NCBI GenBank assembly: GCA_044432725.1
Contig: JAWXUL010000001.1
Span: forward strand, 228,441 to 292,440
DNA from: JAWXUK01 sp044432725
GTDB taxonomy: Bacteria; Bacillota; Clostridia; Oscillospirales; Oscillospiraceae
Length of the DNA: 64,000 nucleotides
Direction: 5' to 3'
Shown: positions 62,741-64,000 of the stretch, piece after piece
Numbering within the stretch: the first letter of the stretch is position 1
How the letters are laid out: each line of letters starts with the position of its first letter
Position numbers and translations under genes: made by a program
Notes under the pieces: model-generated
The model's input: only the letters and a program-made list of their open reading frames with translations
Told to the model about the DNA's origin: nothing
Databases searched by the model: none

Positions 62741-63798
62741 TATTGACTCTCTTTCAATAATTCAGCTTGATGATTTGCAATCAATGGGTCAATCAATTCG
62801 TCAATGGCTCCATTCAAAACAGGATCAAGTTTGTATAAAGTCAGGGAAATTCTATGATCTGTCACCCGTCCTTGGGGATAGTTATAAGTGCGAATACGCT
62901 CGTTCCTCATGCCCATTCCCACTTGTGAACGACGTTCTGCAGAATACTCACTGGCAAGACGTTCTTGCTCATCTGCATAAAGTCGAGAAGCAAGGATTTG
63001 CATCGCCTTGTCTTTATTTTGAAATTGGCTTCTTTCTTGTTGACATTCTACCACAATCCCTGTGGGTTTATGAATCAGTCGCACAGCAGAAGAAGTCTTG
63101 TTGATATGCTGTCCACCAGCGCCAGAAGCACGGTATACTTGCATTTCCACATCTGCTGGATTCAGATTCACATCCACTTCCTCCATTTCGGGCAAAACAG
63201 CCACTGTGACCGTTGAGGTATGAACACGTCCCCCTGACTCTGTTTCTGGGACACGTTGGACACGATGCACACCGCTTTCAAATTTGAATCTGGAATAAGC
63301 ACCGACACCATCTATTGTAAAGGAAATCTCCTTTACGCCACCAAGCTCGGTTTCGTTTAAGCTTGCCACTTCACAGGACCAACGACGGTCAGCTGCATAC
63401 ATGGAATACATACGATAAAGGGAATGCGCAAACAGGGCGGCTTCCTCGCCCCCCACACCAGCACGAATTTCCACAATCACAGATTTATTGTCATTGGGGT
63501 CTTTGGGTAGCAAAAGGATTTGCAATTCCCCTTCCAGCCGTGCCATATCTTCTTTGGATTGCTGTAGTTCTTCTCCAGCAAGATCCCCCATTTCTGGGTC
63601 AGAAAGAAGTTCTTTGGCTTCTTCCCCTTGTTTTTTTGCTTTCAAATATTCCCGAAAACAGTTAACCAAAGGGGCAAGTTCTGCCTGTTCTTTGTTCAGC
63701 TTTGCCACCAAAGAAGGGTTGTCATAAGTCTCAGAAGTGGCAAGCTGAGCTTCAATTTGGCTATATTTGGATTCAATAATTTGTAATTTGTCTAGCAT
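62740..63798 (-). CDS. prfA: Peptide chain release factor 1
   Basis: RF1 reads UAA and UAG stop codons. The GGQ motif lies in SGAGGQHINKTSSAVRL, and the codon-reading and 352-residue layout are normal, ending LLKESQ. AAGGAG precedes the ATG. The usual companion prmC is not downstream; a deacetylase gene follows with a one-base overlap. Confidence 0.95.
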   Translation of the reverse strand: MLDKLQIIESKYSQIEAQLATSETYDNPSLVAKLNKEQAELAPLVNCFREYLKAKKQGEEAKELLSDPEMGDLAGEELQQSKEDMARLEGELQILLLPKDPNDNKSVIVEIRAGVGGEEAALFAHSLYRMYSMYAADRRWSCEVASLNETELGGVKEISFTIDGVGAYSRFKFESGVHRVQRVPETESGGRVHTSTVTVAVLPEMEEVDVNLNPADVEMQVYRASGAGGQHINKTSSAVRLIHKPTGIVVECQQERSQFQNKDKAMQILASRLYADEQERLASEYSAERRSQVGMGMRNERIRTYNYPQGRVTDHRISLTLYKLDPVLNGAIDELIDPLIANHQAELLKESQ

Positions 63799-63827
63799 AA
63801 AAAACTCCTTATTCGTTCAATTCTATC

Positions 63828-63856
63828 AGTATAACACAAAAGAAAGTTTTTGGCTA
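63828..63856 (-). promoter_or_regulatory. Probable sigma-A promoter of prfA
   Basis: On the minus strand, TAGCCA (63851-63856) and TATACT (63828-63833) are separated by 17 bases. The last 150 bases of the window beyond it hold no gene I can support. Confidence 0.55.
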
Positions 63857-64000
63857 GTCTTATTTCAAATTATTTTCTTACATGTAAATTGCAATATAAA
63901 CTGTCCAAAAATATCTGATAAAATTTAAGCGACATTTTCTCTTGATTTTGCCGTATTTGCTGAACAACCACCAAGGACTTTTCTAGGATAATTGTTTATC

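Overview
The window reads as a piece of chromosome from a low-GC, anaerobic, endospore-forming Firmicute of class Clostridia, most like the Lachnospirales/Anaerotignum neighbourhood. That placement is an inference from gene content: a SCIFF peptide with its radical-SAM maturase, spoIIGA-sigE, spoIVA, a very short spoVM, PolC, a phosphofructokinase with the PPi-type signature, and an IreB homologue. I found no phage, IS element, CRISPR array, rRNA or tRNA. Gene density is high, genes are often joined by 4-base ATGA overlaps, and an unusual share of genes starts with TTG.

Layout. 1-2351 is a leucine operon on the minus strand (leuC-leuD-leuB, with leuB cut by the window edge). 2635-3285 is a Crp/Fnr regulator running tail-to-tail into the SCIFF maturase. 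3269-7148 holds SCIFF maturase, SCIFF peptide, a TIGR04086-type membrane protein, yajC and tgt. 7199-23357 is a long minus-strand housekeeping run. In transcription order it is cdaA-cdaR, an RseC-like protein, DUF5685, a J-domain protein, yicC, remA, gmk, rpoZ, priA, def, fmt, rsmB, rlmN, prpC, prkC and rsgA. It links c-di-AMP synthesis, translation, nucleotide metabolism and the PASTA kinase/phosphatase pair. 23943-27274 carries nif3 and trmK and the early mother-cell sporulation pair spoIIGA-sigE. 27497-32216 is mixed: a radical SAM protein, an S1-domain protein, a family-4 uracil-DNA glycosylase, a DUF523 (TudS-like) protein, ireB and tmcAL.

32485-39569 includes ackA, a SPOCS/LysM spore-coat-type protein, a 23-codon spoVM, a cardiolipin synthase, rfbA and spoIVA. 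Candidate sigma-E promoters precede spoVM, the SPOCS/LysM gene and spoIVA, which fits the sigE gene in the same window. 39931-43292 holds rpmB, an orphan degenerate response regulator, mrnC and rqcH. 43820-46177 is a divergent glycolytic pair, fba and pfp, with abutting promoters. 46314-53832 holds an AI-2E-type permease, purB, a DUF6514 gene and polC. 53977-59389 is ispG, a YnbB-type PLP enzyme and three tandem M42 aminopeptidases. 59517-63798 is murD, the RNase P RNA, a polysaccharide deacetylase with an acidic decapeptide repeat tail, and prfA.

Stretches without genes are described as features. The most interesting are the 585-base region upstream of cdaA, which holds several inverted repeats, and the 527-base region after rqcH.
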